From: Octadecabacter sp.
Lineage (GTDB): Bacteria; Pseudomonadota; Alphaproteobacteria; Rhodobacterales; Rhodobacteraceae
Length of the DNA: 47,941 bases
Assembly: GCA_017886375.1 (NCBI GenBank)
Contig: JAGGNB010000175.1
Location: forward strand, 1 to 47,941
Reading direction: 5' to 3'
Shown: piece after piece, positions 1 to 8,012 of the stretch
Numbering within the stretch: position 1 is the first letter of the stretch
How the letters are laid out: each line of letters starts with the position of its first letter
Made by a program: the position numbers and the translations under genes
The notes under the pieces: generated by a model
Seen by the model: the letters and a program-made list of their open reading frames with translations, nothing else
Told to the model about the DNA's origin: nothing
Databases searched by the model: none

Positions 1-22
1 ATGTCGTACGCACGCTCCCCAT

Positions 23-44
23 ATTATTGCCTTATTATTGCCTT
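23..44. repeat. 11-bp perfect tandem duplication
   Basis: The unit attattgcctt occurs twice head to tail (23-33 and 34-44) in the AT-rich leader of the window. The first 269 bases hold no gene I can support; this duplication is the only structure I see there. Function unknown. Confidence 0.6.
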
Positions 45-269
45 GAGTTAAGGCCATATTGTCTTCATGAAGAACACACCCCAAACATCCACGCATAATC
101 CGCTTTACCCGCTGACGCCGCAGCAGGTGCGCGCACTATTGGCGAGGTCGGGTCGGTCTGCCCGCGCCTAGCGGCACTTGCCCAAATTCGCCAACTCTCA
201 CCCCATTTTAGCCCATGACAATCCTGCACAGCAGCGACAGTATGTGCCATCGTAACGAACGGAGGCACC

Positions 270-596
270 ATGCGCTTTTTCGGCCTGAAATCATGTGACA
301 CCTGCCGTAAGGCATTGAAAACCCTCGCGGACCGCAACGTCGACGTGATCGATGTGCGCGCTGACGGTGTGTCGGCGACGGACCGCGCGGCGATGATCGC
401 GGCATTCGGTGACGCCGCGATCAACACCCGCTCGACCACATGGCGCAATCTGTCGGACGATGAACGCGCGCTGGGCACCGCCGCATTGCTCGCCGCGCAT
501 CCGACCTTGATGAAGCGTCCCGTTATTGAGATAGACGGCGCGTGGTATCAGGGCTGGACGCCCGCCACCAAAGCCGCCCTTGGACTAGAAAAGTAG
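270..596 (+). CDS. ArsC/Spx-family thioredoxin-fold protein
   Basis: A 108-residue protein of the ArsC/Spx/YffB family. The N-terminus shows the fold's first strand and a redox motif CDTC (C9, C12), followed by the family-typical KALKTL helix. The length suits a single-domain member of about 110-120 residues. Family members are either arsenate reductases or thiol-based regulators. The double-Cys motif here does not look like classical arsenate reductase (C-X-S-R region), so a YffB-like glutathione-dependent reductase of unknown substrate is more likely. The start is supported by GGAGG at 260-264. It is followed after 9 bases by a small membrane protein on the same strand. The family call is seen in the sequence; the substrate is not. 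Confidence 0.8.
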   Translation: MRFFGLKSCDTCRKALKTLADRNVDVIDVRADGVSATDRAAMIAAFGDAAINTRSTTWRNLSDDERALGTAALLAAHPTLMKRPVIEIDGAWYQGWTPATKAALGLEK

Positions 597-605
597 GAAT
601 TTAAT

Positions 606-971
606 ATGCGCAATGCAGCGACAGTTTTAGGCTTGATCGCGGGGATCATCGGCATCTTCGTCGGGTTGTTCGGGTTCGGCTGGGTCAGCTTGACACAACA
701 GGTGCCAGAGGCGGGGCGGTTGGGCATGTTCCAGAACCCCGGTTTCATTCAATTCGCCAGTTTCGCCGCACCGCTGTTGTGCATCGCGGGCGGGGCCATG
801 GCCAAATCACGCGCGCTGTGGGGCGGCATCGGATTGCTGTTGGGCGCGGCCCTGTTTTACGCAGCCTTCGGGTTTAACGTGGCCACAATGTTCCCCATCG
901 GGTTCGCAGGCTTGGGCGGCATTCTAGCCATCGCAGCAGGCAAACCGGATGAGGAAAAGGCCCACTTTTAA
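606..971 (+). CDS. small four-helix membrane protein, unknown function
   Basis: A 121-residue protein made almost entirely of hydrophobic, glycine-rich segments. Likely membrane helices lie at about residues 5-30, 48-66, 70-90 and 92-112, with a short charged tail (KPDEEKAHF). No catalytic motif is visible and I do not recognise a named family. It starts 9 bases after the ArsC-like gene, so the two are probably co-transcribed. Its last 4 bases overlap the stop of the convergent DoxX gene at 968. A role in the inner membrane is an inference from hydropathy only. Confidence 0.7.
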   Translation: MRNAATVLGLIAGIIGIFVGLFGFGWVSLTQQVPEAGRLGMFQNPGFIQFASFAAPLLCIAGGAMAKSRALWGGIGLLLGAALFYAAFGFNVATMFPIGFAGLGGILAIAAGKPDEEKAHF

Positions 972-1501
972 CGGCGGTTAATCAGCAGGCGATCCACCGA
1001 CAGCGGGCCTGCGCCCTTTAGCACCAGCGTCACCAACACCACCATCCAGAACGCCCGCTGATCAAGGATCGTGCCAGTTGGCAGCCCGTCAAACCATGCG
1101 CCCAGCGTCGTCGGTTGGTCGATCCCGCCATGGCCGTACAGGTCCGTCAACGATTGCACGACAACAAACCCGATCATCCCGAACGCCGCAAACCGTGTGA
1201 ACAAGCCGATCACGATCAGCAACGGCAAGATGAATTCTGCGAACGTTCCAGCCACCACAACGGCCCAGTGGAACATCGACAGCTGGCTGGCATCATAGCC
1301 CACGGCCTCCATCGCCTTTGGAAAAATTTGCGCGTAGCCGTTCAATCCGGGGCTGAACGGGTTGAGATCAAATTTGGTCAGGCCAGAGTTCCAGAAATAG
1401 AACAACAGCGTGGCGGCAAAGACGAACCGCGCCAGCGTTGGCAGGATCGTGTCTGCAGACGTATTCAGGGCGTTCGCGGTGCGGTCATAAAGGGCAATCA
1501 T
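968..1501 (-). CDS. DoxX-family membrane protein of the bufferin operon (BufD/HvfX-like)
   Basis: A 177-residue DoxX-like integral membrane protein with about four helices, including the family-typical segments LARFVFAATLLFYFWNSGLTK and FAEFILPLLIVIGLFTRFAA. It is the last gene of the minus-strand operon with the DUF2282 precursor, the DUF692 enzyme and the DUF2063 partner, starting 12 bases after the partner's stop. DoxX-type genes recur at the end of such clusters (called hvfX or bufD). The role of the protein in them is unsettled; thiol/redox maintenance or membrane handling of the product has been suggested by context. The family and the position are clear, the function is inferred. Confidence 0.8.
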   Translation of the reverse strand: MIALYDRTANALNTSADTILPTLARFVFAATLLFYFWNSGLTKFDLNPFSPGLNGYAQIFPKAMEAVGYDASQLSMFHWAVVVAGTFAEFILPLLIVIGLFTRFAAFGMIGFVVVQSLTDLYGHGGIDQPTTLGAWFDGLPTGTILDQRAFWMVVLVTLVLKGAGPLSVDRLLINRR

Positions 1502-1513
1502 TGTGTGGCTCTT

Positions 1514-2248
1514 TCAGGTCTTGAGTGAAATCAAAGCATTGCGGGACAAAAGCAGACCCAAAAGGGGGCCAAGGTCAAAGCCCGAACCGCCATGGCGCAA
1601 CGCTTGGCCAAGCGGTTCTGCGTCAATCAGGGCGCGGCAAACGGCGGCCTGCTGCGGTGTCAGGGCATCTACGGTCGGGTCAAATTCGGGTCGGGTGACG
1701 AGGCATGGCTGCGCGACCTCGCCGATCTTCCCGCCAGTGGTGTTCGCCAGCCAGATCGATTGGAGTGGGTAGCGCGACGCGATCAGATGAACCGACGGCG
1801 CAAAGGTAAATGTCACGTTTGGCAGCGTGTCCGGCGCGATCCGGGCCAAGGCATCTGGCGCTATCGGGGTCGCGTCGGCGGCGTGATAGCTGTGGCGCAG
1901 CGCCAGTTCCAGATGGGCAATGTCGGGCAGATAGGGCACCGATTGCGCGGGCGCGAAACCTGCAAGAAAGTCGGGCATATCATCGCCGTAAAACATCAAA
2001 ACAGGGGATTTCGGCGGATGCGCGCGTAGGTAAACCCCTGCCATCGCGCGGAAAAAATCGGTTCCAACCAGTTTTGCAACCACCGGAAACGCGGCTTCCA
2101 ATGCGTCCGTTAAACTGACTGCGACGTTGTTGCGATAGACATCGAACCGCTTGGTCGCCTGCGCGCCGTCGGGGTTGCGCAGGCCTGTCGGTGGCGGGCT
2201 GGTCGGGTCCAAAACCGCCGCACGAAAGGCAGATTGTGTGGTGATCAC
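1514..2248 (-). CDS. DUF2063 partner protein of the MNIO enzyme (BufC/HvfC-like)
   Basis: A 244-residue protein with the DUF2063 N-terminal domain, seen as the motif [22 protein letters not shown] around residues 35-55, followed by VAKLVG and a second C-terminal domain. In characterised clusters this family is the partner that recognises the precursor peptide and presents it to the DUF692 enzyme. I chose the GTG start at 2248, which overlaps the stop of the upstream enzyme gene in a GTGA arrangement, a sign of translational coupling. A longer in-frame extension upstream lies inside the enzyme gene and has no support. The first residues are then (V/M)[16 protein letters not shown], typical for the family. 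Confidence 0.85.
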   Translation of the reverse strand: MITTQSAFRAAVLDPTSPPPTGLRNPDGAQATKRFDVYRNNVAVSLTDALEAAFPVVAKLVGTDFFRAMAGVYLRAHPPKSPVLMFYGDDMPDFLAGFAPAQSVPYLPDIAHLELALRHSYHAADATPIAPDALARIAPDTLPNVTFTFAPSVHLIASRYPLQSIWLANTTGGKIGEVAQPCLVTRPEFDPTVDALTPQQAAVCRALIDAEPLGQALRHGGSGFDLGPLLGLLLSRNALISLKT

Positions 2249-3105
2249 GCGAAAACCGCCGCGATTGAATTTAGCGCCGCGTCTGCCCGTTTGACCTCTT
2301 CGAGCAAGACGGCCCATTCGGGGACATCCGTGTCCCATTCTATCAGCAACGGCTTGGGACCGGAGTGCGCCAGCGTGTAATCCAGCAACGACCAGACAGG
2401 GTCCACAACTTCGCGCCCGTGGCTGTCGATCAGCAGTGGCGCGCCGGTTTCGTCTTCGTCTTCATCATGGCCACCAAGATGGATTTCGCCAACGTGATCA
2501 AGTGGGTAGGCATCAATATAGCCTTGCGGTGAATAGCCCAGATTGACGGCTGAAACAAAAACGTTGTTCACATCAAGCAGCAGGCCGCATCCGGTGCGCG
2601 CGGCGATTTGCGCCAAGAAATCCGTTTCGGTCATATCGCTTTCGGCGAAGGCCAAATAGCTCGACGGGTTTTCGAGCAGCATCTGGCGACCCAGCGTTGT
2701 TTGCACTTCGTCTATGTGGTCCGCGACACGGGTCACTGTTGCGGCGGTGTAGGGCAGCGGCAAAAGGTCGTTCAAAAACGCGCTGTCATGTGTCGACCAT
2801 GCAAGATGTTCACTGAAACTGGCCGGTTGGAGCCAGTCGCAAAGCGTTTTCAGTCGGGCGAGGTGATCGGCGTCAAGGCGGCCCTCACCACCAATGCTCA
2901 GCCCGACACCGTGAACGGACATCGGAAATTTTTCGGAAAGATGACGCAGTTGCGCGAGGGGGCGACCGCCCAGTCCCATATAGTTTTCAGCATGGACTTC
3001 CAGCCAGCCAACGGGCCCCGCGTCGTCCATGATCGCGTTGAAATGTTGGGCTTTGTAGCCGACGCCGGGACGATGGGGCAGGGGGTTGGTAACAGCGTCA
3101 AACAT
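2245..3105 (-). CDS. DUF692/MNIO multinuclear iron oxidative enzyme (BufB/HvfB-like)
   Basis: A 286-residue TIM-barrel-type DUF692 protein, now called multinuclear non-heme iron-dependent oxidative enzyme (MNIO), the family of MbnB and TglH. Visible family motifs are KAQHFNAI near the N-terminus, [52 protein letters not shown] and LIEWDTDVP, which supply the His, Asp, Glu and Asn residues that bind the iron atoms. In bufferin clusters it oxidises Cys residues of the DUF2282 precursor. The ribosome-binding site AAGGAG lies 9 bases before the ATG. It follows the precursor gene after a 75-base spacer with a perfect hairpin and overlaps the DUF2063 gene by 4 bases. The metal and the product are known from the family, not shown here. 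Confidence 0.9.
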   Translation of the reverse strand: MFDAVTNPLPHRPGVGYKAQHFNAIMDDAGPVGWLEVHAENYMGLGGRPLAQLRHLSEKFPMSVHGVGLSIGGEGRLDADHLARLKTLCDWLQPASFSEHLAWSTHDSAFLNDLLPLPYTAATVTRVADHIDEVQTTLGRQMLLENPSSYLAFAESDMTETDFLAQIAARTGCGLLLDVNNVFVSAVNLGYSPQGYIDAYPLDHVGEIHLGGHDEDEDETGAPLLIDSHGREVVDPVWSLLDYTLAHSGPKPLLIEWDTDVPEWAVLLEEVKRADAALNSIAAVFA

Positions 3106-3126
3106 CGGGCTGGCTCCTTATGGACT

Positions 3127-3154
3127 GACGCCCACCTTAATGCAGGTGGGCGTC
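3127..3154 (-). promoter_or_regulatory. perfect 11-bp hairpin between precursor and enzyme genes
   Basis: The arms gacgcccacct (3127-3137) and aggtgggcgtc (3144-3154) pair perfectly around a 6-base loop, in the transcript between the precursor stop (3181) and the enzyme start (3105). On the minus strand the stem is not followed by a T-run, so it is not a standard intrinsic terminator. Likely roles are partial attenuation or 3'-end protection of a short precursor mRNA, giving more precursor than enzyme. Confidence 0.75.
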
Positions 3155-3180
3155 TTTGTCATCAAACGGACGTGGTCAGC

Positions 3181-3483
3181 TTATGCTGGGACGTCGCGTG
3201 TCAGTGCTTCGAGCGAACCCATACGGTCTTCGCCGCCGTCCATGGCTTCGATTGTTGTCTCTTCACAGGAGCCAGCTGGAACCAGTGTCCATGCGTTGCC
3301 CTGATAATCGACCGAAGACGTGCCAGCGCAGGTTGTGCCGGGGCCAGCCGCACAGCCGTTTTCACCAGCAAGGGAGATGCCGTAGCATTTTTCGCTTTCT
3401 TGCGCGTGTGCTGTGGTGGACAGGCCAGCAACGGCGGTTGCGATGGAAGCTGCGAGCGCGAGTGTTGATGTAGTCTTGGACAT
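3181..3483 (-). CDS. DUF2282 bufferin-type RiPP precursor (BufA1-like)
   Basis: A 100-residue protein with a Sec signal peptide (hydrophobic residues 8-23, cleavage near AHA at 25-27) and a core with four Cys: EKCYGIS (C33), NGCAAG (C44), TTCAGTS (C52) and GSCEET (C73). This Cys framework is the hallmark of DUF2282 precursors, which MNIO enzymes modify at Cys and which buffer copper in the periplasm. The tail after residue 75 is acidic and may be a follower or recognition region. The start is backed by AGGAAA 8 bases upstream. It is the first gene of a four-gene operon with the MNIO enzyme, the DUF2063 partner and DoxX. That the product binds copper is inferred from the family; the number of modified Cys is unknown. 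Confidence 0.88.
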   Translation of the reverse strand: MSKTTSTLALAASIATAVAGLSTTAHAQESEKCYGISLAGENGCAAGPGTTCAGTSSVDYQGNAWTLVPAGSCEETTIEAMDGGEDRMGSLEALTRDVPA

Positions 3484-3521
3484 GAAATGGTTTCCTGTTG
3501 CTTTAGGTTGCGAATGTAGCG

Positions 3522-3535
3522 CGCCATTATTGGCG
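3522..3535. promoter_or_regulatory. inverted repeat in the precursor promoter region
   Basis: cgcca-ttat-tggcg, a 5-bp perfect dyad 39 bases before the DUF2282 start codon. It sits between a weak TTGCTT and a GCTACATT element on the minus strand, so it could be an operator. I do not see a clear ECF sigma promoter of the type reported for some bufferin operons. Low confidence. Confidence 0.35.
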
Positions 3536-3640
3536 ACTAAGCAACATTAGGATGACAGTACGTTTCAAAGCCACTCACGGGGCCGTGCATCGCGGGCGTG
3601 TGACTTTGCGCGAGGTGCTCGTTCGGGCTAGCCCACTGAA

Positions 3641-3672
3641 AACAAAAGCCCGACCGCTTGAAACGGTCGGGC
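3641..3672 (-). terminator. intrinsic terminator of thrS
   Basis: The arms gcccgaccg (3648-3656) and cggtcgggc (3664-3672) form a 9-bp stem with a 7-base loop. Read on the minus strand it is followed by TTTTGTT (3647-3641). It lies 27 bases after the thrS stop codon, so it should end the thrS transcript before the bufferin promoter. Confidence 0.9.
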
Positions 3673-3698
3673 CTGTAACACCTTCCAGCACTGGAATG

Positions 3699-5648
3699 TT
3701 ACAAAAGATCGGGTGGCGTGGCCGATATTTGCAAATCTTCCACGATCGCCGCGAGAGTTGTTACAGAAGTTTGTTTATCACCCAAGCGACGCACGGACAC
3801 GGTGCGTTCTTCGACTTCGCGCGCACCGCAGGCAAGGATCACTGGAACCTTGCCGAGGGAATGTTCACGGACCTTATAGTTGATCTTTTCGTTGCGAATG
3901 TCAGCCTCTGCGCGCACGCCTTTGGCTTGCAGGGCTGCAACGACCTCGCGCACGTAATCATCCGCGTCCGAGATGATGGACGCCACAACGACCTGTCGCG
4001 GAGCCAGCCAGAACGGTAATTTGCCCGCGTGTTCTTCGATCAGGATACCGATGAAACGCTCGAATGACCCAAGTGTGGCGCGGTGCAACATGACGGGGCG
4101 GTGCTTTTCACCGTCCGCGCCGATGTAGTTCGCGTCAAGCCGCTCTGGCAGCACAAAATCGACTTGGTGCGTGCCACATTGCCAGTCACGGCCAATCGCA
4201 TCGGTCAGCACAAATTCCAGTTTCGGGCCATAGAACGCGCCTTCGCCGGGGTTGAGTTCCGGTTCGATGCCAGCCTTGCGCGTCGCCGCAAGAAGTGCGG
4301 TTTCAGCTTTGTCCCACACCTCATCCGATCCGGCCCGTGTGTCGGGACGGTCCGAGAATTTGACTTTGAAGTTTTCAAAACCGAGGTCTTTGTAAACGCC
4401 AGTCAGAAATTCAATGTAGGTCAGGGTCTCTTCTTCGATCTGGTCTTCGGTGCAGAAAATATGTGCGTCGTCTTGGGTGAACCCGCGCACGCGCATGATG
4501 CCATGCAGCGCGCCTGAGGGTTCGTAGCGGTTGCACGACCCGAATTCGGCCATGCGCAGGGGCAGGTCGCGGTAGCTTTTTAGGCCTTGGTTATAGATCA
4601 GCACATGGCAGGGGCAGTTCATCGGCTTCAGGGCGTTCACCGACTTTTCGCGTGCGTGCTCTTCGTCGACTTCGACGATAAACATGTGTTCTTGGTACTT
4701 TTCCCAGTGGCCGGATTGTTCCCACAACTTGCGATCCACAACCTGCGGTGTGTTGACTTCAACGTAGCCGCCCGCGCGTTGTTTGCGGCGCATATAGTCT
4801 TGTAATTGCGTGTAAATCAGCCAGCCGTTGGGGTGCCAGAAAATCTGCCCGGGGGCTTCTTCTTGCATGTGGAACAGGTCCATTTCACGGCCCAATTTGC
4901 GGTGGTCGCGTTTGGCGGCTTCTTCGAGCATGTTCATATGCGCGCGCAGCTGTTCCTTGTTCTGGAACGCCACACCGTAGATGCGTTGCAGCATGGCGCG
5001 GTCGCTGTCGCCACGCCAATAGGCACCGGCGATTGACATCAGTTTCCATGAATCACCTGGCACTTGGCCGGTGTTTTGCAGATGCGGGCCACGGCACAGA
5101 TCCTGCCAGTCGCCGTGCCAATACATCCGCAGCGGCTCGTCGCCGGGGATGCCATTGATCAGTTCGACTTTGTACGGCTCACCACGGTCTGCGTAGTATT
5201 TGATTGCCACCTCACGGTCCCATACTTCGGTGCGCACGGCATCGCGTTTGTTGATGATTTCTTTCATCTTCTTTTCGATGGTGGCGAGGTCATCTGGCGT
5301 AAAAGGTTCTTTGCGGTCAAAGTCATAGTACCAGCCGTCTTTGATGACAGGGCCGATGGTGACTTGTGTATCAGGCCAAAGTTCTTGCACCGCGCGCGCC
5401 ATGATATGCGCAAGATCGTGGCGGATAAGTTCCAGCGCGGGGGCTTCGTCTTTCATGGTGTTGATGGCGACGGTTGCGTCGGCGTCGATGGGCCACGCCA
5501 TGTCCCAATGTTCGCCGTTCACAGTGGCTGAAATCGCCTTTTTGGCCAGCGACGACGCGATGGATGCGGCGACGTCGGCAGGGGTGACGCCTGCGTCGTA
5601 TTGACGTGCATTGCCGTCGGGAAATGTAAGGGAAATCTGCTGGGCCAT
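3699..5648 (-). CDS. thrS: threonyl-tRNA synthetase
   Basis: A 649-residue class II aminoacyl-tRNA synthetase that charges tRNA-Thr; the E. coli enzyme has 642 residues. Domains in order are TGS (about 1-65), the editing domain with H77, H81, C185 and H189, the catalytic core, and the C-terminal anticodon-binding domain (about 545-645). The Zn ligand Cys lies in KPMNCPCH (C345) and the second ligand in TQDDAHIF (H396). Motif 2 is seen as [15 protein letters not shown]. All editing and zinc residues are present, so the enzyme should proofread Ser. The start is supported by GAGGAG upstream. It is monocistronic by appearance, with its own terminator and a TTGACA-type promoter candidate. Confidence 0.97.
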   Translation of the reverse strand: MAQQISLTFPDGNARQYDAGVTPADVAASIASSLAKKAISATVNGEHWDMAWPIDADATVAINTMKDEAPALELIRHDLAHIMARAVQELWPDTQVTIGPVIKDGWYYDFDRKEPFTPDDLATIEKKMKEIINKRDAVRTEVWDREVAIKYYADRGEPYKVELINGIPGDEPLRMYWHGDWQDLCRGPHLQNTGQVPGDSWKLMSIAGAYWRGDSDRAMLQRIYGVAFQNKEQLRAHMNMLEEAAKRDHRKLGREMDLFHMQEEAPGQIFWHPNGWLIYTQLQDYMRRKQRAGGYVEVNTPQVVDRKLWEQSGHWEKYQEHMFIVEVDEEHAREKSVNALKPMNCPCHVLIYNQGLKSYRDLPLRMAEFGSCNRYEPSGALHGIMRVRGFTQDDAHIFCTEDQIEEETLTYIEFLTGVYKDLGFENFKVKFSDRPDTRAGSDEVWDKAETALLAATRKAGIEPELNPGEGAFYGPKLEFVLTDAIGRDWQCGTHQVDFVLPERLDANYIGADGEKHRPVMLHRATLGSFERFIGILIEEHAGKLPFWLAPRQVVVASIISDADDYVREVVAALQAKGVRAEADIRNEKINYKVREHSLGKVPVILACGAREVEERTVSVRRLGDKQTSVTTLAAIVEDLQISATPPDLL

Positions 5649-5710
5649 CTTGGGCTCCTCGTCAGTTTGGCGCCTACAAAAGCGCCCGGTTGCGGGTTAT
5701 GTGTGGGGGC

Positions 5711-5739
5711 GTTTTGAACGCGGCTGTGCCGTCTGTCAA
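5711..5739 (-). promoter_or_regulatory. candidate sigma-70-type promoter of thrS
   Basis: On the minus strand TTGACA (5739-5734) is followed after 17 bases by CAAAAC (5716-5711), 62 bases before the start codon. The -35 box is perfect and the -10 box poor, which is common in this bacterial group. An array of 11-bp repeats lies just upstream. Confidence 0.4.
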
Positions 5740-5747
5740 GCGTGGCG

Positions 5748-5815
5748 AAACGGGCTGTGCACCGCGTACACATCCCGTACACAGGCTGTACACATCCTAC
5801 ATGTACAGCCCGTTG
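5748..5815. repeat. three 11-bp GTACACA tandem repeats inside a larger inverted repeat
   Basis: Three head-to-tail units, cgtacacatcc (5765-5775), cgtacacaggc (5776-5786) and tgtacacatcc (5787-5797), are followed by a degenerate fourth unit, tacatgtacag. They are bracketed by a near-perfect inverted repeat, aacgggctgtgca (5749-5761) and tgtacagcccgtt (5802-5814), with one mismatch. The array sits between the MAPEG stop and the candidate thrS promoter. The near-helical period suggests a protein-binding array; the flanking arms could also fold as an RNA stem after the MAPEG gene. Confidence 0.75.
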
Positions 5816-5826
5816 CCTTTGGGCGA

Positions 5827-6234
5827 TCAGGTGGCAGCAAAAACCGCGTAGGCCATGATCAGGCAGCAAACCCAGCCCAAGACAAAGAGAATCGGGCGAA
5901 GTGGCATTTTCGCCATCCCCGAAATCATCCCGACCGCATGCAGAACCCGCAGCCAGAAGAACGCGATGGCTGTCCAATATGTCAGCGCGGTAAAGCCATC
6001 CATGCGGTCGATGATCAGAACCAGCACCGCAAACGGGAACGCCTGTTCCAGAAGGTTCAGGTGGGCGCGATGTGCGCGGTGCACCCACGGTTTCAGTTTG
6101 GTGACGTCATGGGGGCGATCAAACCCGTCCACGGCACCCGCGTCAGACCCCGATCCGACGATAAAGGGAATCCACAGCGAGGCTGCGAGGATCATCAGGC
6201 AGGTCAGAACGCCAAGTTCGGTTGGGAAATCCAT
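5827..6234 (-). CDS. MAPEG-family membrane protein
   Basis: A 135-residue four-helix inner-membrane protein of the MAPEG family (membrane-associated eicosanoid and glutathione metabolism). The family signature region is RAHLNLLEQAFPFAVLVL at about 58-75, followed by FFWLRVLHAVGM. Bacterial members are mostly uncharacterised; some show glutathione transferase activity. It starts 11 bases after the ArsR-AHSA1 fusion gene and is probably co-transcribed with it, which hints at a shared response to a small electrophile or metalloid, though that is inference from context. Length and helix count match the family. Confidence 0.85.
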   Translation of the reverse strand: MDFPTELGVLTCLMILAASLWIPFIVGSGSDAGAVDGFDRPHDVTKLKPWVHRAHRAHLNLLEQAFPFAVLVLIIDRMDGFTALTYWTAIAFFWLRVLHAVGMISGMAKMPLRPILFVLGWVCCLIMAYAVFAAT

Positions 6235-6245
6235 GTCAGCGCCCC

Positions 6246-6980
6246 CTACATTGCGGCTTTGAGCGGTTCACCGGTTTCGAGGTAGGATTTGAGCGACGTG
6301 GCGACTTTTGCCCAGCCTTCCGCAAATCCTTGCTGACCCGGTGCCATGTCAAAATGCTCAATCGTTAGCTTGCACTGATCGCCCTGCGCTTCGATCAAAT
6401 AGACGACATGGGACGCAGGAGCATCAGGCCCCATGAACAACGGGACAAACGTCAATTCAATCCGTGATTTCGGATCAGATTTTGTGATTTCTTGCTTCAT
6501 GATCGTGTCGCCGTTGGGATTAAGGAAGCTTAGCGTGCTGTCGTGTAAGCGGACGTCGTTGCACATATGATGGTGGGCGCGGATTTCGTTTGGGTCGGTC
6601 AGTGCATCCCACAGCGCGTCTTGGGTGCAGCGGATAAACGTTTGCATCATAAAATCTGGTTTCGACATTTTGGATTCCTTTTCAAGTTTTGCTCTTAAAT
6701 CGGCGAGGGCTTTCGCCTGTGGTTGCAGGAACGGCGCGACCCAGCGGTCCATCACGTCTTGTAAGGGTGCTGCGTTGAGGTAGTGATATTTGAAACGCCC
6801 CGATTTGCGGGTGACGATCAGATTTGCGTCCTCAAGCAGTTTGAGGTGCTTCATCACACCAAAGCGGGTCATATCGAGGCTGGATTCCAGATCGGTCAGG
6901 GTTTGGCCGTCTTTTTGGCGCAAGGCATCCAGAAGTTTTTGGCGCGTCGGGTCGGCGAGGGCTTTGAAGATGTGTTCCAT
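6246..6980 (-). CDS. ArsR-type HTH regulator fused to AHSA1/SRPBCC ligand-binding domain
   Basis: A 244-residue two-domain protein. Residues 1-95 are a winged helix of the ArsR family (MEHIFKALADPTRQKLLDAL, then TLTDLESSLDMTRFGVMKHLKLLEDANLI). Residues 110-235 are an AHSA1/SRPBCC hydrophobic-pocket domain (FIRCTQDALWDALTDP to GFAEGWAKVATSLKSYLETG). The ArsR half lacks the classical CVC metal-binding motif, so a ligand in the SRPBCC pocket is the more likely signal. Many roseobacters carry the two domains as one protein. It is divergent from an alpha/beta hydrolase gene and upstream of the MAPEG gene. Autoregulation through repeats in the divergent spacer is likely but not shown. Confidence 0.88.
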   Translation of the reverse strand: MEHIFKALADPTRQKLLDALRQKDGQTLTDLESSLDMTRFGVMKHLKLLEDANLIVTRKSGRFKYHYLNAAPLQDVMDRWVAPFLQPQAKALADLRAKLEKESKMSKPDFMMQTFIRCTQDALWDALTDPNEIRAHHHMCNDVRLHDSTLSFLNPNGDTIMKQEITKSDPKSRIELTFVPLFMGPDAPASHVVYLIEAQGDQCKLTIEHFDMAPGQQGFAEGWAKVATSLKSYLETGEPLKAAM

Positions 6981-7004
6981 GGGATTATTATAGGTGACTA
7001 TTTA

Positions 7005-7028
7005 GTAACGTGACAATAGGGTAACGTG
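7005..7028. promoter_or_regulatory. direct repeats gtaacgtg in the divergent regulator/hydrolase promoter
   Basis: gtaacgtg occurs at 7005-7012 and 7021-7028, 16 bases apart, in the 105-base spacer between the ArsR fusion (minus) and the hydrolase (plus). The position is right for an operator of the adjacent regulator. No direct evidence of binding. Confidence 0.4.
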
Positions 7029-7085
7029 TTTTACCTGCGCGACCGGCTGATGTAGGCTGGCCAAAGGACAGGCTAGGGGTTTGAA

Positions 7086-7841
7086 ATGACTGATACTTTC
7101 GTGACACCACAAAAGCGCACAATTGCCTATCATTTGACCGATGGCACGGGGCCAATGGTGGTGTTTTTGGGCGGATTCAAGTCTGACATGAACGGCACGA
7201 AGGCAGTATTCCTCGAAAATTGGGCCAAAAAGACGGGGCGCGCGTTCTTGCGATTCGATTATTCGGGACATGGCGAAAGCAGTGGCGATTTTGAAGACGG
7301 CTGCATTGGCGATTGGTTTGACGATGCAACTGCCATGTTGGACCTGATCGCGGGGCCAGTGGTTCTGGTCGGATCAAGCATGGGCGGCTGGATATCGTTA
7401 CAGATCGCGCGCGCGCAACCCCGCCGCGTCGCAGGTTTGGTGACGATTGCCGCGGCCCCTGATTTCACCGAAGACGGGTTTTGGGCGGGCTTCGACGCGG
7501 CACAAAAGGCAGAACTGGAGGCCGAGGGCCGCGTGGCCGTGCCATCCGAGTACGGCGATCCCTACATCATCACCAAGCGGTTGATTGAAGAGGGGCGGGA
7601 TCGTTTCGTTTTGCGCAAACCGTTGTCATTGCCGTTTGCGGTGCGGTTCTTGCAAGGGACTTCGGATACGTCTGTCCCAGTGAGCACGGCGTTGAAGTTG
7701 TTTGAGCATGCGGAGGGCACGGACATGCGGCTGACGCTGGTGGACGGGGCGGATCATTCGTTTTCGGACGCCGCCTGTCTGGAGCTGATTGCGGCGTCGA
7801 TCAGCGATGTCACTGCGGCGCGCGAAACAGGAACGCGCTAA
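7086..7841 (+). CDS. alpha/beta hydrolase
   Basis: A 251-residue cytosolic alpha/beta-hydrolase-fold protein without signal peptide. The nucleophile elbow is GSSMGG with S98, the acid is probably D194 (GTSDTSVP) and the base H224 (GADHSFSD); the oxyanion region is FLGGFKSDM. The HGE segment DYSGHGESSG is typical of carboxylesterase and thioesterase-like members close to the ABHD10 group. The substrate cannot be told from sequence. AGGGG precedes the ATG by 6 bases. It is divergent from the ArsR-AHSA1 regulator, which may control it, and is followed by an intergenic repeat element. Confidence 0.85.
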   Translation: MTDTFVTPQKRTIAYHLTDGTGPMVVFLGGFKSDMNGTKAVFLENWAKKTGRAFLRFDYSGHGESSGDFEDGCIGDWFDDATAMLDLIAGPVVLVGSSMGGWISLQIARAQPRRVAGLVTIAAAPDFTEDGFWAGFDAAQKAELEAEGRVAVPSEYGDPYIITKRLIEEGRDRFVLRKPLSLPFAVRFLQGTSDTSVPVSTALKLFEHAEGTDMRLTLVDGADHSFSDAACLELIAASISDVTAARETGTR

Positions 7842-7849
7842 GCAGGCAA

Positions 7850-7890
7850 GAGGGGCGCTGCCCCCGCGCTGCGCGCCCCCCGGGATATTT
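7850..7890. repeat. GC-rich intergenic repeat element, copy A
   Basis: The element begins gaggggcgctgcccc, can fold as ggggc-gct-gcccc, and ends ccccccgggatattt. A second copy with the same start and end lies at 11041-11080. Both lie a few bases after a plus-strand hydrolase gene. I recall similar intergenic elements ending CCCGGGATATTT as frequent in Roseobacter-group genomes. Confidence 0.75.
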
Positions 7891-8012
7891 ATCAGACAAA
7901 GGCAGGGGCGAAGAGAAAGAACGCGTGTTGGCGCGCAGTGACCTTACGTTTGCTTTGAGACAATGCAGTGAGCTGGCTAGGGTCGCTGAAATGGATCCTT
8001 GGGAGGGGCAAC

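Noticed and set aside
67-171. 34-residue ORF MKNTPQTSTHNPLYPLTPQQ and following, before the ArsC-like gene
   Set aside because: No ribosome-binding site at a usable distance, no recognisable domain, and no coupling to a neighbour. Could be chance.
2608-3468. Plus-strand open frame over the bufferin precursor and enzyme genes
   Set aside because: Antisense to two genes with clear family motifs and without a ribosome-binding site or recognisable domain.
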